Part shown: one piece after another, positions 22,162-29,723 of the stretch | How the letters are laid out: every line of letters begins with the position of its first letter | How positions within the stretch are numbered: position 1 is the stretch's first letter | Origin: Clostridiales bacterium | Lineage (GTDB): Bacteria; Bacillota; Clostridia; Christensenellales; Aristaeellaceae | Direction: 5' to 3' | Assembly (NCBI GenBank): GCA_004557125.1 | Contig: SFET01000028.1 | Span: 1-30,253 of the forward strand | DNA length: 30,253 nucleotides | The notes under the pieces: model-generated | The model's database searches: none | Told to the model about the DNA's origin: nothing | What the model saw: the letters and a program-made list of their open reading frames with translations, nothing else | Made by a program: the position numbers and the translations under genes

Positions 22162-22237
22162 TGCATTTTCCTCCTATACATCGCGGCCCACGCCGCTTTT
22201 GTTTGCACTTCTCCCAACCGCTTGCGGTTTCTTCTCC

Positions 22238-22267
22238 ATTATACAACAAAAATACCACTTTTGTCTC
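22238..22267 (-). promoter_or_regulatory. Minus-strand promoter of the FucU gene
   Basis: On the minus strand: GAGACA (22262-22267), 18-bp spacer and TATAAT (22238-22243). The -10 is perfect, the -35 has four of six matches. Confidence 0.55.
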
Positions 22268-22297
22268 CAGGAAAACACGCATTCTGCGGCGCATTTC

Positions 22298-22326
22298 TTG
22301 TGTTTTTTTCACTTTTTATGTATAAT
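22298..22326 (+). promoter_or_regulatory. Promoter of the small membrane protein gene
   Basis: TTGTGT (22298-22303), a 17-bp T-rich spacer and TATAAT (22321-22326), 69 nt before the start codon. Confidence 0.65.
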
Positions 22327-22395
22327 GAAGAAAATCGAATCCAGAATATTTTCAGGCGGCACCGCCTGTAAATGTCAGGATTTTGGAGGTCAGAT

Positions 22396-22662
22396 ATGGA
22401 TTTAAAGGCACTTTTGTCGGATCTTCCCCCGACCATTCAGTACATCGCCGTCATCGGCCTGGTAATGCTCATCCTCTACGTCTGTCTCACGCTGACCCGC
22501 ATGATCGGCGCGAAGCGCGGCGAAAAGGTGGACTACAACGATCCCGAAAAGGCGGATCAGATGGTACCGGATCTGTTCGCTTCCACCGCCTTCAAGCGCA
22601 AGAAGAAGGAATCCGGTGCGCAGAGCGGCGAAGCCCCGACGGAGGATTCAAAGCAGGACTGA
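22396..22662 (+). CDS. Small single-pass membrane protein, unknown
   Basis: An 88-residue protein not recognised. One hydrophobic segment (about 15-35: IQYIAVIGLVMLILYVCLTL) is followed by a basic, then polar cytoplasmic tail rich in Lys, Glu and Ser (FKRKKKESGAQSGEAPTEDS). Positive charges after the helix predict a cytoplasmic C-terminus. GGAGG (22384-22388) fits the ATG at 22396, with an upstream in-frame ATG at 22372 lacking a site. Its end overlaps the convergent tRNA-dihydrouridine synthase gene by 15 bp. Confidence 0.72.
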   Translation: MDLKALLSDLPPTIQYIAVIGLVMLILYVCLTLTRMIGAKRGEKVDYNDPEKADQMVPDLFASTAFKRKKKESGAQSGEAPTEDSKQD

Positions 22663-23703
22663 GCAACCGCAGCGCCGCGCAGCATCGTCCACCGTGTCCA
22701 GCGTGACCTCCGGCAGAAGCTCCGGATGCAGCTGCACATCGTTCTTAGCGATGAGGCCGTCCAGATACCCCTCCAGCGTGCGCCGCAGACCGTCCAGCTG
22801 TTCCACCCGGTGCAGCTGCTTGCAGACCTCCTCCGCACCCGTAAGGCCAGTCAGATACCAGGTGCAAAACTTGCGGATCTCGCACATGGCCAGGCGCTCC
22901 GGCTTCTGATCGCACATGCGCGCGCCCAGCCGCAGCAGCACGTCCATGCGCTCCGCCGCGTCCCGCTGTACCGGTGCCTCGCCCCGCTCCAGGCGGCGAA
23001 TGTCATCGAAGATCCACGGGGCCTTCAGCGCCGCGCGGCCGATGCACACGCCCTGCGCGCCCACGGCTTCACCAAAGGGCGCAGCATCCGCGGCGGACAC
23101 CACCGCGCCGTTGGCATAGAGCGGAATCGTCACCGCCGCGCGCACCCGCTTCATTTCCTCCAGCAGAACGCTGCCACGGTACATCTGACTGCGCGTTCGG
23201 CCGTGCAGGATCAGCGCGCTACATCCCGCATCCTGGGCCATGGCCGCGATCTCCGGCGCAGTGATGTGCGCTTCATCCCAGCCAAGGCGCAGCTTCAGCC
23301 GCACCGGCAGGTGCGTCGCATCGCACACCGCCCGCAGAATCTCACCCGCGAGCTGCGGATTCCGCAGGATGGCCGAGCCGCTGCCGCCGCCCACCACCAT
23401 GCGCGCCGGACAGCCCATGTTGATTTCGACCACATCGAAGCGATGGATGGCCTCCAGCTTGCGTGCGGCGGCGGCCATGACCTCCGGCTCGCAGCCAATG
23501 ATCTGCGCCGCCAGATGCGTCTCCTCCGGGCGGCGCATCAGCTGCGCGTCCAGGATCGGCTGGCGCTTCCTTCGCGCACGGGCGTAGGAGATCGCCGAGA
23601 CCATCTCCGTGGTCGCATCCTGCGCGCCATATTCAAAGCAGATGCTGCGGAAGGCGGCGTGACTCATGCCGTCCATCGCAGCCAAGCTATACTTTAGACC
23701 CAA
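22648..23703 (-). CDS. dus: tRNA-dihydrouridine synthase
   Basis: A 351-residue FMN-dependent enzyme that reduces uridine to dihydrouridine in tRNA. Motifs: SLAAMDGMSHAAFR at the N-terminus, VEINMGCPARM with the catalytic Cys at 98, VRLKLRLGWDE, ILHGRTRSQMYRG and GVCIGRAALKAPWIF near the FMN site. The start is probably the TTG at 23703: AGGGGAG (forward 23713-23719) lies 9 nt before it, the family's N-terminus begins at about this residue, and a farther ATG would run into the divergent Smr gene. Nearest member (DusA, B or C) is not decided. Confidence 0.87.
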   Translation of the reverse strand: MGLKYSLAAMDGMSHAAFRSICFEYGAQDATTEMVSAISYARARRKRQPILDAQLMRRPEETHLAAQIIGCEPEVMAAAARKLEAIHRFDVVEINMGCPARMVVGGGSGSAILRNPQLAGEILRAVCDATHLPVRLKLRLGWDEAHITAPEIAAMAQDAGCSALILHGRTRSQMYRGSVLLEEMKRVRAAVTIPLYANGAVVSAADAAPFGEAVGAQGVCIGRAALKAPWIFDDIRRLERGEAPVQRDAAERMDVLLRLGARMCDQKPERLAMCEIRKFCTWYLTGLTGAEEVCKQLHRVEQLDGLRRTLEGYLDGLIAKNDVQLHPELLPEVTLDTVDDAARRCGCSVLL

Positions 23704-23740
23704 GTCGGTTTTCTCCCCTCTGCCCCGAACGGAGGCCATC

Positions 23741-23986
23741 ATGTACGAATCTATCATTGAAATTGATTTGCACGGCAAAAATGCCTATCAGGCGCGCGTG
23801 GCCATCGACGCAGCGCTGCGACGGGCCCGGGCCGGCGTCTACCGCATCCGCATCATCCACGGCTACAGCTCCGGCACCACTCTGATGGAGCTGGTTTGCA
23901 CGGAGTACGCCCGGCATCCCCGGGTGCTGCGCATCGCAACCGGCGCGAACCGCGGCGTCACCGAGTTGGTTCTGCGGGAATTCTAG
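23741..23986 (+). CDS. Stand-alone Smr domain protein
   Basis: An 81-residue protein consisting of one Smr domain: IDLHGKNAYQARVAID (the LDLHG motif, about 7-22) and IRIIHGYSSGTTLMEL (the HGxGxGxL motif). In MutS2 the Smr domain is a nicking endonuclease; free-standing small Smr proteins are common in Firmicutes and may act on nucleic acid, with unclear roles. CGGAGG is 5 nt before the ATG. The gene is divergent from dus with only 37 bp between start codons, so at least one promoter must lie inside the opposite gene. Confidence 0.85.
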   Translation: MYESIIEIDLHGKNAYQARVAIDAALRRARAGVYRIRIIHGYSSGTTLMELVCTEYARHPRVLRIATGANRGVTELVLREF

Positions 23987-24016
23987 CCGTTCAACCAAAA
24001 CATACTTCAGTCTGTT

Positions 24017-24871
24017 TTAAAACCGACCAAGGATTGTTTTCTCTCCAATTTCCAGAATATGGTCGGTTTCCGAGCCGATAGCCTGGTGGAGGTAGCGATA
24101 CTCGTCCTGCACGCCCTGCACATGGGGCACGCGGTATGCGCCCGCGTCGCTCCCCAGGGCGATCTTGCCGCCCAGGCGCGCGCACGCGGCCACGTTGTCC
24201 ATCTGCAGGCGCAGCAGCGGCTTGAGAACCGCATCCGGATAGCGGCCCTCACCGACGAGGTTGCCGATGGTGACCAGCGTGGGCACCCACACTGCGTCGC
24301 TCTGTGCGAGCATGCGCACCGCTTCGCCGTCCAGATACGCGCCGTGTTCGATGGAATCCACGCCGGCCTCCACAGCGGCCTTCACCGTGTCCGCACCGTT
24401 GGCATGGGCCATCACAGAAAAACCCTCGGCGTGGGCGATGCGGATCAGCTCCCGGATCTCCGCCGGATCGAGGGGTTCGCTGGTGATTTTCCCGTAACAG
24501 TTGAAGTCCATCAGGCCGGAAATCATGATCTTTATGAAGTCTGCGCCCTGCTTGCGCGCCAAACCGACCAGGGTCGCATATTCCTTCAGCGTGTCGTAGC
24601 CCTTTCCGATGAAGCCGCCGTAGCGGCCATTGCGATGGATGGGAAAGGCGGGAGTGCGATAATCGATGCCGTACTCGCATGCGATCTTTGCCGCGAAGCT
24701 GCCCACGCCCCAGGCGTCGCCACCGTCGCGGAGGAAGCGTATGCCGGCTTCCCGATAGGCCGCGAGCCGTGCCCGCACCAGCGCCTCGTCCACCTGCTCC
24801 TTCTGAGCGTCGATGGCAGCGCGATAGTATACGCCGTCCAGGATCATGTGAATGTGACAATCTCCAAACAT
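24017..24871 (-). CDS. Metal-dependent amidohydrolase
   Basis: A 284-residue TIM-barrel hydrolase. Metal ligands appear in order: DCHIHM (H6, H8) at the N-terminus, FIKIMISG with a possible carboxylated Lys, VMAHANG, SIEHGAYL and the catalytic Asp in ALGSDAGA. The arrangement is that of the imidazolonepropionase/prolidase-like group (COG1228), but the usual N-terminal beta-sandwich half is absent, so the protein starts directly at the HxH strand. GTGAGG (forward 24884-24889) is 12 nt before the ATG at 24871. An in-frame ATG 14 codons upstream is only 7 nt past the -10 and has no ribosome-binding site. Substrate unknown. Confidence 0.8.
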   Translation of the reverse strand: MFGDCHIHMILDGVYYRAAIDAQKEQVDEALVRARLAAYREAGIRFLRDGGDAWGVGSFAAKIACEYGIDYRTPAFPIHRNGRYGGFIGKGYDTLKEYATLVGLARKQGADFIKIMISGLMDFNCYGKITSEPLDPAEIRELIRIAHAEGFSVMAHANGADTVKAAVEAGVDSIEHGAYLDGEAVRMLAQSDAVWVPTLVTIGNLVGEGRYPDAVLKPLLRLQMDNVAACARLGGKIALGSDAGAYRVPHVQGVQDEYRYLHQAIGSETDHILEIGEKTILGRF

Positions 24872-24910
24872 CGTTTGCGTACGCCTCACTTTTGTAGCGT
24901 TCATTTTACC

Positions 24911-24939
24911 ATTATACCCCCTGTGGCGGCGCATTTCAA
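24911..24939 (-). promoter_or_regulatory. Minus-strand promoter of the amidohydrolase
   Basis: On the minus strand: TTGAAA (24934-24939), 17-bp spacer and TATAAT (24911-24916). It is back-to-back with the rubrerythrin promoter, the two -35 boxes lying 29 bp apart. Confidence 0.78.
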
Positions 24940-24968
24940 CCGCACAGGAAGAATTTGGTCAGCCTCAC

Positions 24969-24997
24969 TTGACAGCGGCTTGCAAAAGAATTATAAT
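24969..24997 (+). promoter_or_regulatory. Promoter of the rubrerythrin gene
   Basis: A full consensus TTGACA (24969-24974), 17-bp spacer and TATAAT (24992-24997). Confidence 0.9.
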
Positions 24998-25015
24998 TCA
25001 AATGATGTTTGAATT
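24995..25015. promoter_or_regulatory. Candidate operator overlapping the rubrerythrin -10
   Basis: A perfect inverted repeat AATTCAAA-TGATG-TTTGAATT. It covers the end of the -10 box and the transcription start, an ideal repressor position. Redox regulators such as PerR often control rubrerythrin, but the half-site does not match the PerR or Fur consensus closely. The identity of the regulator is open. A tandem GAATTCCG pair (25011-25026) follows. Confidence 0.55.
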
Positions 25016-25054
25016 CCGGAATTCCGGTTATAGATATTGTGGAGGTGTTTGAAT

Positions 25055-25588
25055 ATGGAACTGAAAGGAAGCAAGACTGAACAGAATTTGAGAACCGCGT
25101 TCTCCGGTGAGTCCGAGGCCCGCAACAAGTATACTTATTTCGCAAGTGTCGCGAAGAAGGCCGGCTATGAGCAGATCGCCGCGATCTTCCAGAAGACCGC
25201 CGACAACGAGAAGGAACACGCCAAGATGTGGTTCAAGGCCCTGGGCGGCCTGGGCGACACCGCCGCGAACCTGCTCTCCGCAGCCGAGGGCGAGAACTAC
25301 GAGTGGACCGACATGTACGCCACCTTCGCCAAGGAGGCCGAGGAGGAGGGCTTCACCGAGCTGGCAGCCAAGTTCCGCATGGTCGCTGACATCGAGAAGA
25401 GCCATGAGGAACGCTATCGCAAGCTGCTGAGCAACGTGGAGATGCAGGAAGTGTTCAAGAAGAGCGAGATCAAGATCTGGGAGTGCCGCAACTGCGGTCA
25501 CTTGGTCATGGGCAAGGAGGCCCCCGAGGTCTGCCCGGTGTGCGCCCATCCCCAGAGCTACTTCGAGGTTCGCGCCGAGAACTATTGA
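25055..25588 (+). CDS. rbr: Rubrerythrin
   Basis: A 177-residue two-domain non-haem iron protein. The four-helix diiron domain carries E19, E52 with H55 (DNEKEH), E94/E97 and E114 with H117 (IEKSHEE). The C-terminal rubredoxin domain has C144-x2-C147 and C160-x2-C163. It reduces hydrogen peroxide to water with electrons from rubredoxin-type donors, protecting anaerobes; cytosolic. Domain order and length are standard. GGAGGT (25041-25046) precedes the ATG. It is transcribed alone from a perfect promoter with a palindromic operator candidate; a terminator hairpin separates it from the FTR-like gene. Confidence 0.96.
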   Translation: MELKGSKTEQNLRTAFSGESEARNKYTYFASVAKKAGYEQIAAIFQKTADNEKEHAKMWFKALGGLGDTAANLLSAAEGENYEWTDMYATFAKEAEEEGFTELAAKFRMVADIEKSHEERYRKLLSNVEMQEVFKKSEIKIWECRNCGHLVMGKEAPEVCPVCAHPQSYFEVRAENY

Positions 25589-25605
25589 TCTTCGCGCCGC
25601 ATCCG

Positions 25606-25636
25606 ACAAAAGCCGACCTCAAAGGCCGGCTTTTGT
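25606..25636 (+). terminator. Terminator after rubrerythrin
   Basis: A 10-bp outer stem ACAAAAGCCG/CGGCTTTTGT (25606-25615, 25627-25636) plus an inner CCT/AGG helix. The T-run is inside the 3' arm, so some read-through into the FTR-like gene is possible; no separate promoter is visible for that gene. Confidence 0.7.
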
Positions 25637-25662
25637 TGCATCCCATGAAAGGAGAGGCATCC

Positions 25663-25860
25663 ATGAAGATTCGCTTCAATGAAAATCAGGAGATCGTGGA
25701 CTCCGTGAAGGAGGGCCTCGCGCGCACCGGCGGCTACTGCCCCTGCCGTCTGGAGCGCAGCGAGGAGAACAAGTGCATGTGCAAGGAATTCCGGGATCAG
25801 ATCAAGGATCCCGACTTCGAGGGCTACTGCCACTGCCTGCTGTACTACAAGGAGAAGTGA
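25663..25860 (+). CDS. Ferredoxin:thioredoxin reductase-like miniprotein
   Basis: A 65-residue protein with three Cys-x-Cys pairs: C26-P-C28, C38-M-C40 and C56-H-C58. This is the order of the catalytic beta subunit of ferredoxin:thioredoxin reductase (CPC, CPC, CHC), where one 4Fe-4S cluster sits next to a redox disulfide. The spacings differ (9 and 15 residues here against about 16 and 8 in the plant enzyme), and the protein is roughly half the usual length, as in the short FTR-like proteins of anaerobes. It could reduce thioredoxin or another disulfide. GGAGAG is 8 nt before the ATG. Its position after rubrerythrin fits redox homeostasis. Confidence 0.82.
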   Translation: MKIRFNENQEIVDSVKEGLARTGGYCPCRLERSEENKCMCKEFRDQIKDPDFEGYCHCLLYYKEK

Positions 25861-25923
25861 GCGCACGGAGCGCAGCAATTGCAGCACGGCGCTTCATCCG
25901 CCCATGCTTCCACACAGAAATCG

Positions 25924-25956
25924 CCCCCGGACGCTGCGTCCGGGGGTGATGTTTTT
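25924..25956. terminator. Terminator between the FTR-like gene and the ABC transporter operon
   Basis: A perfect 10-bp stem (25924-25933 with 25937-25946), CTG loop, followed by TGATGTTTTT. It lies between convergent units. Confidence 0.82.
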
Positions 25957-25965
25957 GGGATGCAA

Positions 25966-26949
25966 TCAGCGCTCCTCGCGGAAGTAGGCCAGGCCCAGGC
26001 TCTGGGGCGGCTGATCCTCGCGCTTTTTGCGCATGCTGACCAAAATCAGCACGATGATCGTGACCACGTAGGGCAGCATCTTGAACAGCTCCTGGCTGGA
26101 GCGGGTCAGGCCTGCGATGTAGAAGTACAGCCAGTACATCAGGCCGAAGAGGTAGGAACCCCAGATGGCATTCTTCGGCTTCCAGCGGGTGAAGATGACC
26201 AGTGCCACGGCCAGCCAGCCCAGCTTTTCGATGGAGCCGTCGTTCGCCCAGGTGCCCTTGATGTAGTCCATGACGTAGTAGATGCCGCCGAGGCCGGAGA
26301 TGCCCGCGCCGATGCAGGTGGCCAGGTACTTGTTGCGCACCACGTTGATGCCCGCAGCGTCGGCGGTGGCGGGGTTCTCGCCCACCGCGCGCAGGTTCAG
26401 GCCCGCGCGGCTGCGGCTGAGGAAGTACTGCATCACGATGGCGATGATGATCGCCAGGTACATCATGAAGCCGTAGGAGAAGAAGATCTTGCCCACGATG
26501 CCCAGCTTGGACAGCACGGGGATCTGCATGCGGAAGGCCGCGCTGGTGGTCGCCACGGAGATCTGGCCCACGCCTCCGGCCAGCTTGTTCAGCGAGCCGC
26601 CGAAGAAGTTTGCCACGCCGCTGCCGAAGATGGACAGCGCCAGACCGGATACGTTCTGATTGGCGCGCAGGGTGATGGTCAGGAAGCTGTACACCAGGCC
26701 GCCCAGCATGGCGGCGATGATGCCGCATACCAGGGCAATGATCACGCAAACGATCATGCTGGGGTTCTCCACGGCATTTTCGTAGAAGAACGCGCCGGTG
26801 AGGCTGGCGATGGCGCCCAGATACATGATGCCCGGCACGCCCAGGTTCAGGTTGCCCGACTTTTCCGTGAGCGTCTCTCCCACCGCGCCGAACATGATGA
26901 CGGTACCGAACACGATGGCCGCCTGAATGAGCGAAACAAACGAATTCAT
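25966..26949 (-). CDS. Nucleoside ABC transporter permease (NupQ/BmpC-like)
   Basis: A 327-residue membrane protein with about eight to nine hydrophobic helices (first near 5-25, then GIMYLGAIASLTGAFF and so on). SGNLNLGVPGIMYLGA and RAVGENPATADAAGINVVRNK are typical of the second permease in BMP-type (purine nucleoside) importers, the latter being the loop that contacts the ATPase. A charged tail ends the protein. AAGGAGG (forward 26957-26964) precedes the ATG. The gene begins immediately after the stop of the other permease, and is last in the operon. Confidence 0.9.
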   Translation of the reverse strand: MNSFVSLIQAAIVFGTVIMFGAVGETLTEKSGNLNLGVPGIMYLGAIASLTGAFFYENAVENPSMIVCVIIALVCGIIAAMLGGLVYSFLTITLRANQNVSGLALSIFGSGVANFFGGSLNKLAGGVGQISVATTSAAFRMQIPVLSKLGIVGKIFFSYGFMMYLAIIIAIVMQYFLSRSRAGLNLRAVGENPATADAAGINVVRNKYLATCIGAGISGLGGIYYVMDYIKGTWANDGSIEKLGWLAVALVIFTRWKPKNAIWGSYLFGLMYWLYFYIAGLTRSSQELFKMLPYVVTIIVLILVSMRKKREDQPPQSLGLAYFREER

Positions 26950-28056
26950 TTATTTGCCCTCCTTGTGCGCTCTGAAGATCAGCTTGTAATTGATGAAGAA
27001 CTCGCAGCCGAGCAGGAAGAACAGGATGATGCCCATGATCATCTCGGAGGCGTACTCGTTCAGGTTGTACATCGAGGCGATCTCCACCGCGCCGCGATCC
27101 AGGAATACCAGCAGCAGCGAGATCAGAATCATGGTGATGGTGTTGAACTTGGCCATCCAGGCGACGATGATCGCCGTGAAGCCGCGACCGCCGGCCGTGT
27201 TGATGGAGATGGTGTGGTCCGCACCGGCGACGCCCACCATGCCGGCAACGCCGCACACAGCACCGGAGATGAGCATGGTGCGAATGACCACGCGCCTGAC
27301 GTTGATGCCCGCGTAGCGCGCCGTGTTGCGGGATTCGCCCACCACGGCGATCTCGTAGCCCTGCTTGCTGCGCTTGAGGTAGTAGAACATGCCGACGGTG
27401 AGGATCATGACGATGATCACGTTGAGCATGTAGGTCTGGCCGAAGATCTTCGGGAACCAACCCGCCTGGGTGTTCTGGTTGATGATGCCCACGCTGTTGG
27501 AGCCGTAGGGATTCTCCCACAGCGCTACCATGAAGGAGGTGAGCTGAATGGCCACATAGTTCATCATCAGCGTGAACAGCGTCTCGTTGGTGTCCCACTT
27601 GGCCTTGAACACGGCCGGCAGCAGGCCCCACAGCGCGCCCGCAATGGCGCTGGCAATGAACATGACCAGCAGCAGCAGGGGCGTGGGCAGGCTGTTCAGG
27701 TAGATCATACAGGCCGCAGTTGCGATGCCGCCCACCAGGATCTGGCCCTCGGCGCCGACGTTCCAGAAGCGCATTTTGAAGGCGGGCGCCAGGCCCACGG
27801 AGATGCACAGCAGCATCATGATCTCGCGCACGGTGATCCAGATGCGCCGCTTGGTGCCGAACGCGCCGTTGAACATGGTGACGTAGACGTCAAGAGGATT
27901 GAGCTTCGTGACAAAGTAGATCACCAGGGCGTCGACCACCAGCGCGGCGAGGATGGCCAGTACGCGGATCATCACGGCCTTCGTCCAGTAGATGCTGTCG
28001 CGCTTGGCGATGCGAACGAAGGGTTCGCGCGCCGCCCTGTTTTCAGACTGATTCAT
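26950..28056 (-). CDS. Nucleoside ABC transporter permease (NupP/BmpB-like)
   Basis: A 368-residue membrane protein with about nine hydrophobic helices (first about 28-50). FWNVGAEGQILVGGI and EIAVVGESRNTARYAGINV are the family hallmarks; the second is the cytoplasmic EAA-like loop. It pairs with the permease encoded downstream to form the channel of a BMP-type importer. The ATG at 28056 overlaps the stop of the ATPase gene by 4 bp (ATGA), so translation is coupled. A longer in-frame extension upstream lies wholly inside the ATPase gene and is unlikely. Confidence 0.9.
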   Translation of the reverse strand: MNQSENRAAREPFVRIAKRDSIYWTKAVMIRVLAILAALVVDALVIYFVTKLNPLDVYVTMFNGAFGTKRRIWITVREIMMLLCISVGLAPAFKMRFWNVGAEGQILVGGIATAACMIYLNSLPTPLLLLVMFIASAIAGALWGLLPAVFKAKWDTNETLFTLMMNYVAIQLTSFMVALWENPYGSNSVGIINQNTQAGWFPKIFGQTYMLNVIIVMILTVGMFYYLKRSKQGYEIAVVGESRNTARYAGINVRRVVIRTMLISGAVCGVAGMVGVAGADHTISINTAGGRGFTAIIVAWMAKFNTITMILISLLLVFLDRGAVEIASMYNLNEYASEMIMGIILFFLLGCEFFINYKLIFRAHKEGK

Positions 28057-29603
28057 ACTGCGTCCCCCTCCTCCTTCTTCAACTGCGTCATGAGCAGGCC
28101 GACCTCTTCCTTGGTGGTTCTGCGGCCGTCCAGGATGCCGTTGATGCGGCCGGCGCACATGACCATGATGCGGTCGCACAGCTCCAGCAGCACGTCCAGA
28201 TCCTCGCCGACGTAGATGACCGCCACGCCCTTCTTCTTCTGCTCGTTGAGCAGGCGATAGATGGTGTAGGAGGTGTTGATGTCCAGACCGCGCACAGCGT
28301 AGGCCGTCATCAGCACCGTGGGCGATGCGGAAATCTCGCGGCCCACAAGCACCTTCTGCACGTTGCCGCCGGAGAGCTTGCTCACGGGGGTGACCAGATC
28401 CGGCGTCTGCACGTCCAGATCCTCCTTGATGCGCGCCGCCAGCTTGCGGGGCTTGCGGCGATCGGTGAAGAAGGAGTGGCCGTTGTTGTAGTCCTTGAGC
28501 ATCATGTTGTCCGCCATGTCCGCCATGCCCATGCTGCTCACCAGGCCCATGCCCAGGCGATCCTCCGGCACGAAGGACAGTGCGATGCCGTAATCCCGGA
28601 TCTGGCGCGGCGTGCAGTTCGTCAGCTGCACGCTGTTGCCCTCCTTGGGATAGTATTCGATGCTGGTGCCGCTCTCCTCCGTCTGGAGGCCCGCGATGGA
28701 TTCCAGCAGCTCCTTCTGGCCGCAGCCGGAGATGCCGGCAATGCCCAGAATCTCGCCGCTGTAAGCATCGAAGCTCACGTCGTGCAACACCTGAACGCCC
28801 TCCTTGTTGATGCAGTTCAGCTTGCGCACCGACAGGCGCAGCTGGGGATCCACGGGCTCGGGACGGTCGATGTTCAGCGTGACCTTCTTGCCCACCATCA
28901 TCTCGGTCAGGGACAGCTCGGTGGCCTCGGAGGTGGGCACGGAGCCCACGTACTCGCCCTTGCGCAGGATGGCCACGCGATCCGAGACCGCCAGCACCTC
29001 GTGCAACTTGTGGGTGATGATGATGACCGCCTTGCCGTCCGCCTTCATGTTGCGGATGACGGTGAACAGCTTCTCGGTCTCCTGGGGCGTGAGCACCGCG
29101 GTGGGCTCATCCAGAATCAGCACGTTTGCGCCGCGATAGAGCACCTTGACGATCTCCAGCGTCTGCTTCTGGGAGACCGTCATATCGTACACCTTCTGGT
29201 TCGGATCGATCTCGAAGCCGTAGCGGTCGCAGATCGCCTGCACCTTCTGGGCAATGGCCTTGCGGTTGATGCGGCCCTGCTCCGGCAGGCCCAGAATGAC
29301 GTTCTCCGCCGCCGTGAACACGTCCACCAGCTTGAAGTGCTGGTGAATCATGCCGATGCCCAGATCGAAGGCGTCCTTGGGTGAACGGATGGAGACCTCG
29401 CGGCCATCCACGTAGATCTGACCGGCATCCGGATAGTAGATGCCCGAGAGCATGTTCATCAGCGTGGTCTTGCCGCTGCCGTTCTCGCCCAGCAGGGACA
29501 GGATCTCACCACGGTTGATGTCCATGCTGACCCTGTGATTCGCAACCACCGATCCAAACGTCTTTGTGATGTTTGTCATGCGGATTGCAACGTTGGATTC
29601 CAA
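28053..29603 (-). CDS. Nucleoside ABC transporter ATP-binding protein (NupO/BmpA-like, two ABC domains)
   Basis: A 516-residue soluble subunit with tandem ABC domains. Domain 1 is intact: GENGSGKTT (39-47), IGMIHQHFKLV Q-loop, VSQKQTLEI signature and LILDEPTAVLTPQE. Domain 2 is degenerate at the Walker A (GISGCGQKEL, no Lys-Thr) while keeping LSGGNVQK; its Walker B reads VLMTAYAVRGLD. This asymmetry is usual for sugar/nucleoside ATPases of the RbsA/NupO type. The start is a TTG at 29603; no ATG precedes the conserved N-terminus, and AAAGGG lies 10 nt upstream. Powers the two permeases encoded downstream; a BMP-family binding protein is encoded upstream. Confidence 0.92.
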   Translation of the reverse strand: MESNVAIRMTNITKTFGSVVANHRVSMDINRGEILSLLGENGSGKTTLMNMLSGIYYPDAGQIYVDGREVSIRSPKDAFDLGIGMIHQHFKLVDVFTAAENVILGLPEQGRINRKAIAQKVQAICDRYGFEIDPNQKVYDMTVSQKQTLEIVKVLYRGANVLILDEPTAVLTPQETEKLFTVIRNMKADGKAVIIITHKLHEVLAVSDRVAILRKGEYVGSVPTSEATELSLTEMMVGKKVTLNIDRPEPVDPQLRLSVRKLNCINKEGVQVLHDVSFDAYSGEILGIAGISGCGQKELLESIAGLQTEESGTSIEYYPKEGNSVQLTNCTPRQIRDYGIALSFVPEDRLGMGLVSSMGMADMADNMMLKDYNNGHSFFTDRRKPRKLAARIKEDLDVQTPDLVTPVSKLSGGNVQKVLVGREISASPTVLMTAYAVRGLDINTSYTIYRLLNEQKKKGVAVIYVGEDLDVLLELCDRIMVMCAGRINGILDGRRTTKEEVGLLMTQLKKEEGDAV

Positions 29604-29675
29604 ATTCAGGTCACCCTTTCGATGTTCGTCTGCGGCGCGGCGCAGCAGGATTCGCGTTCTTTCCTTTGACAGTCA

Positions 29676-29705
29676 AAGGGAAGCTCAAGTGGATGAGCTT
29701 CCCTT
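29676..29705 (-). terminator. Hairpin between the BMP binding-protein and ATPase genes
   Basis: A perfect 12-bp stem AAGGGAAGCTCA/TGAGCTTCCCTT with a 6-nt loop, 19 nt past the binding-protein stop. A second palindrome CTTTGAC/GTCAAAG follows (29665-29678 region). With no good T-run it is probably a partial terminator or RNA-stabilising stem that keeps the binding protein more abundant than the membrane parts. Confidence 0.6.
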
Positions 29706-29723
29706 CGGAGTACGGATCGAGAC

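Noticed and set aside
24872..24934. Longer amidohydrolase starts upstream of 24871
   Set aside because: They overlap the -10 region of its promoter and have no ribosome-binding site.
26950..28179. A 41-residue N-terminal extension of the NupP-like permease
   Set aside because: It lies entirely inside the ATPase gene in another frame; the ATGA overlap at 28053-28056 gives the natural start.
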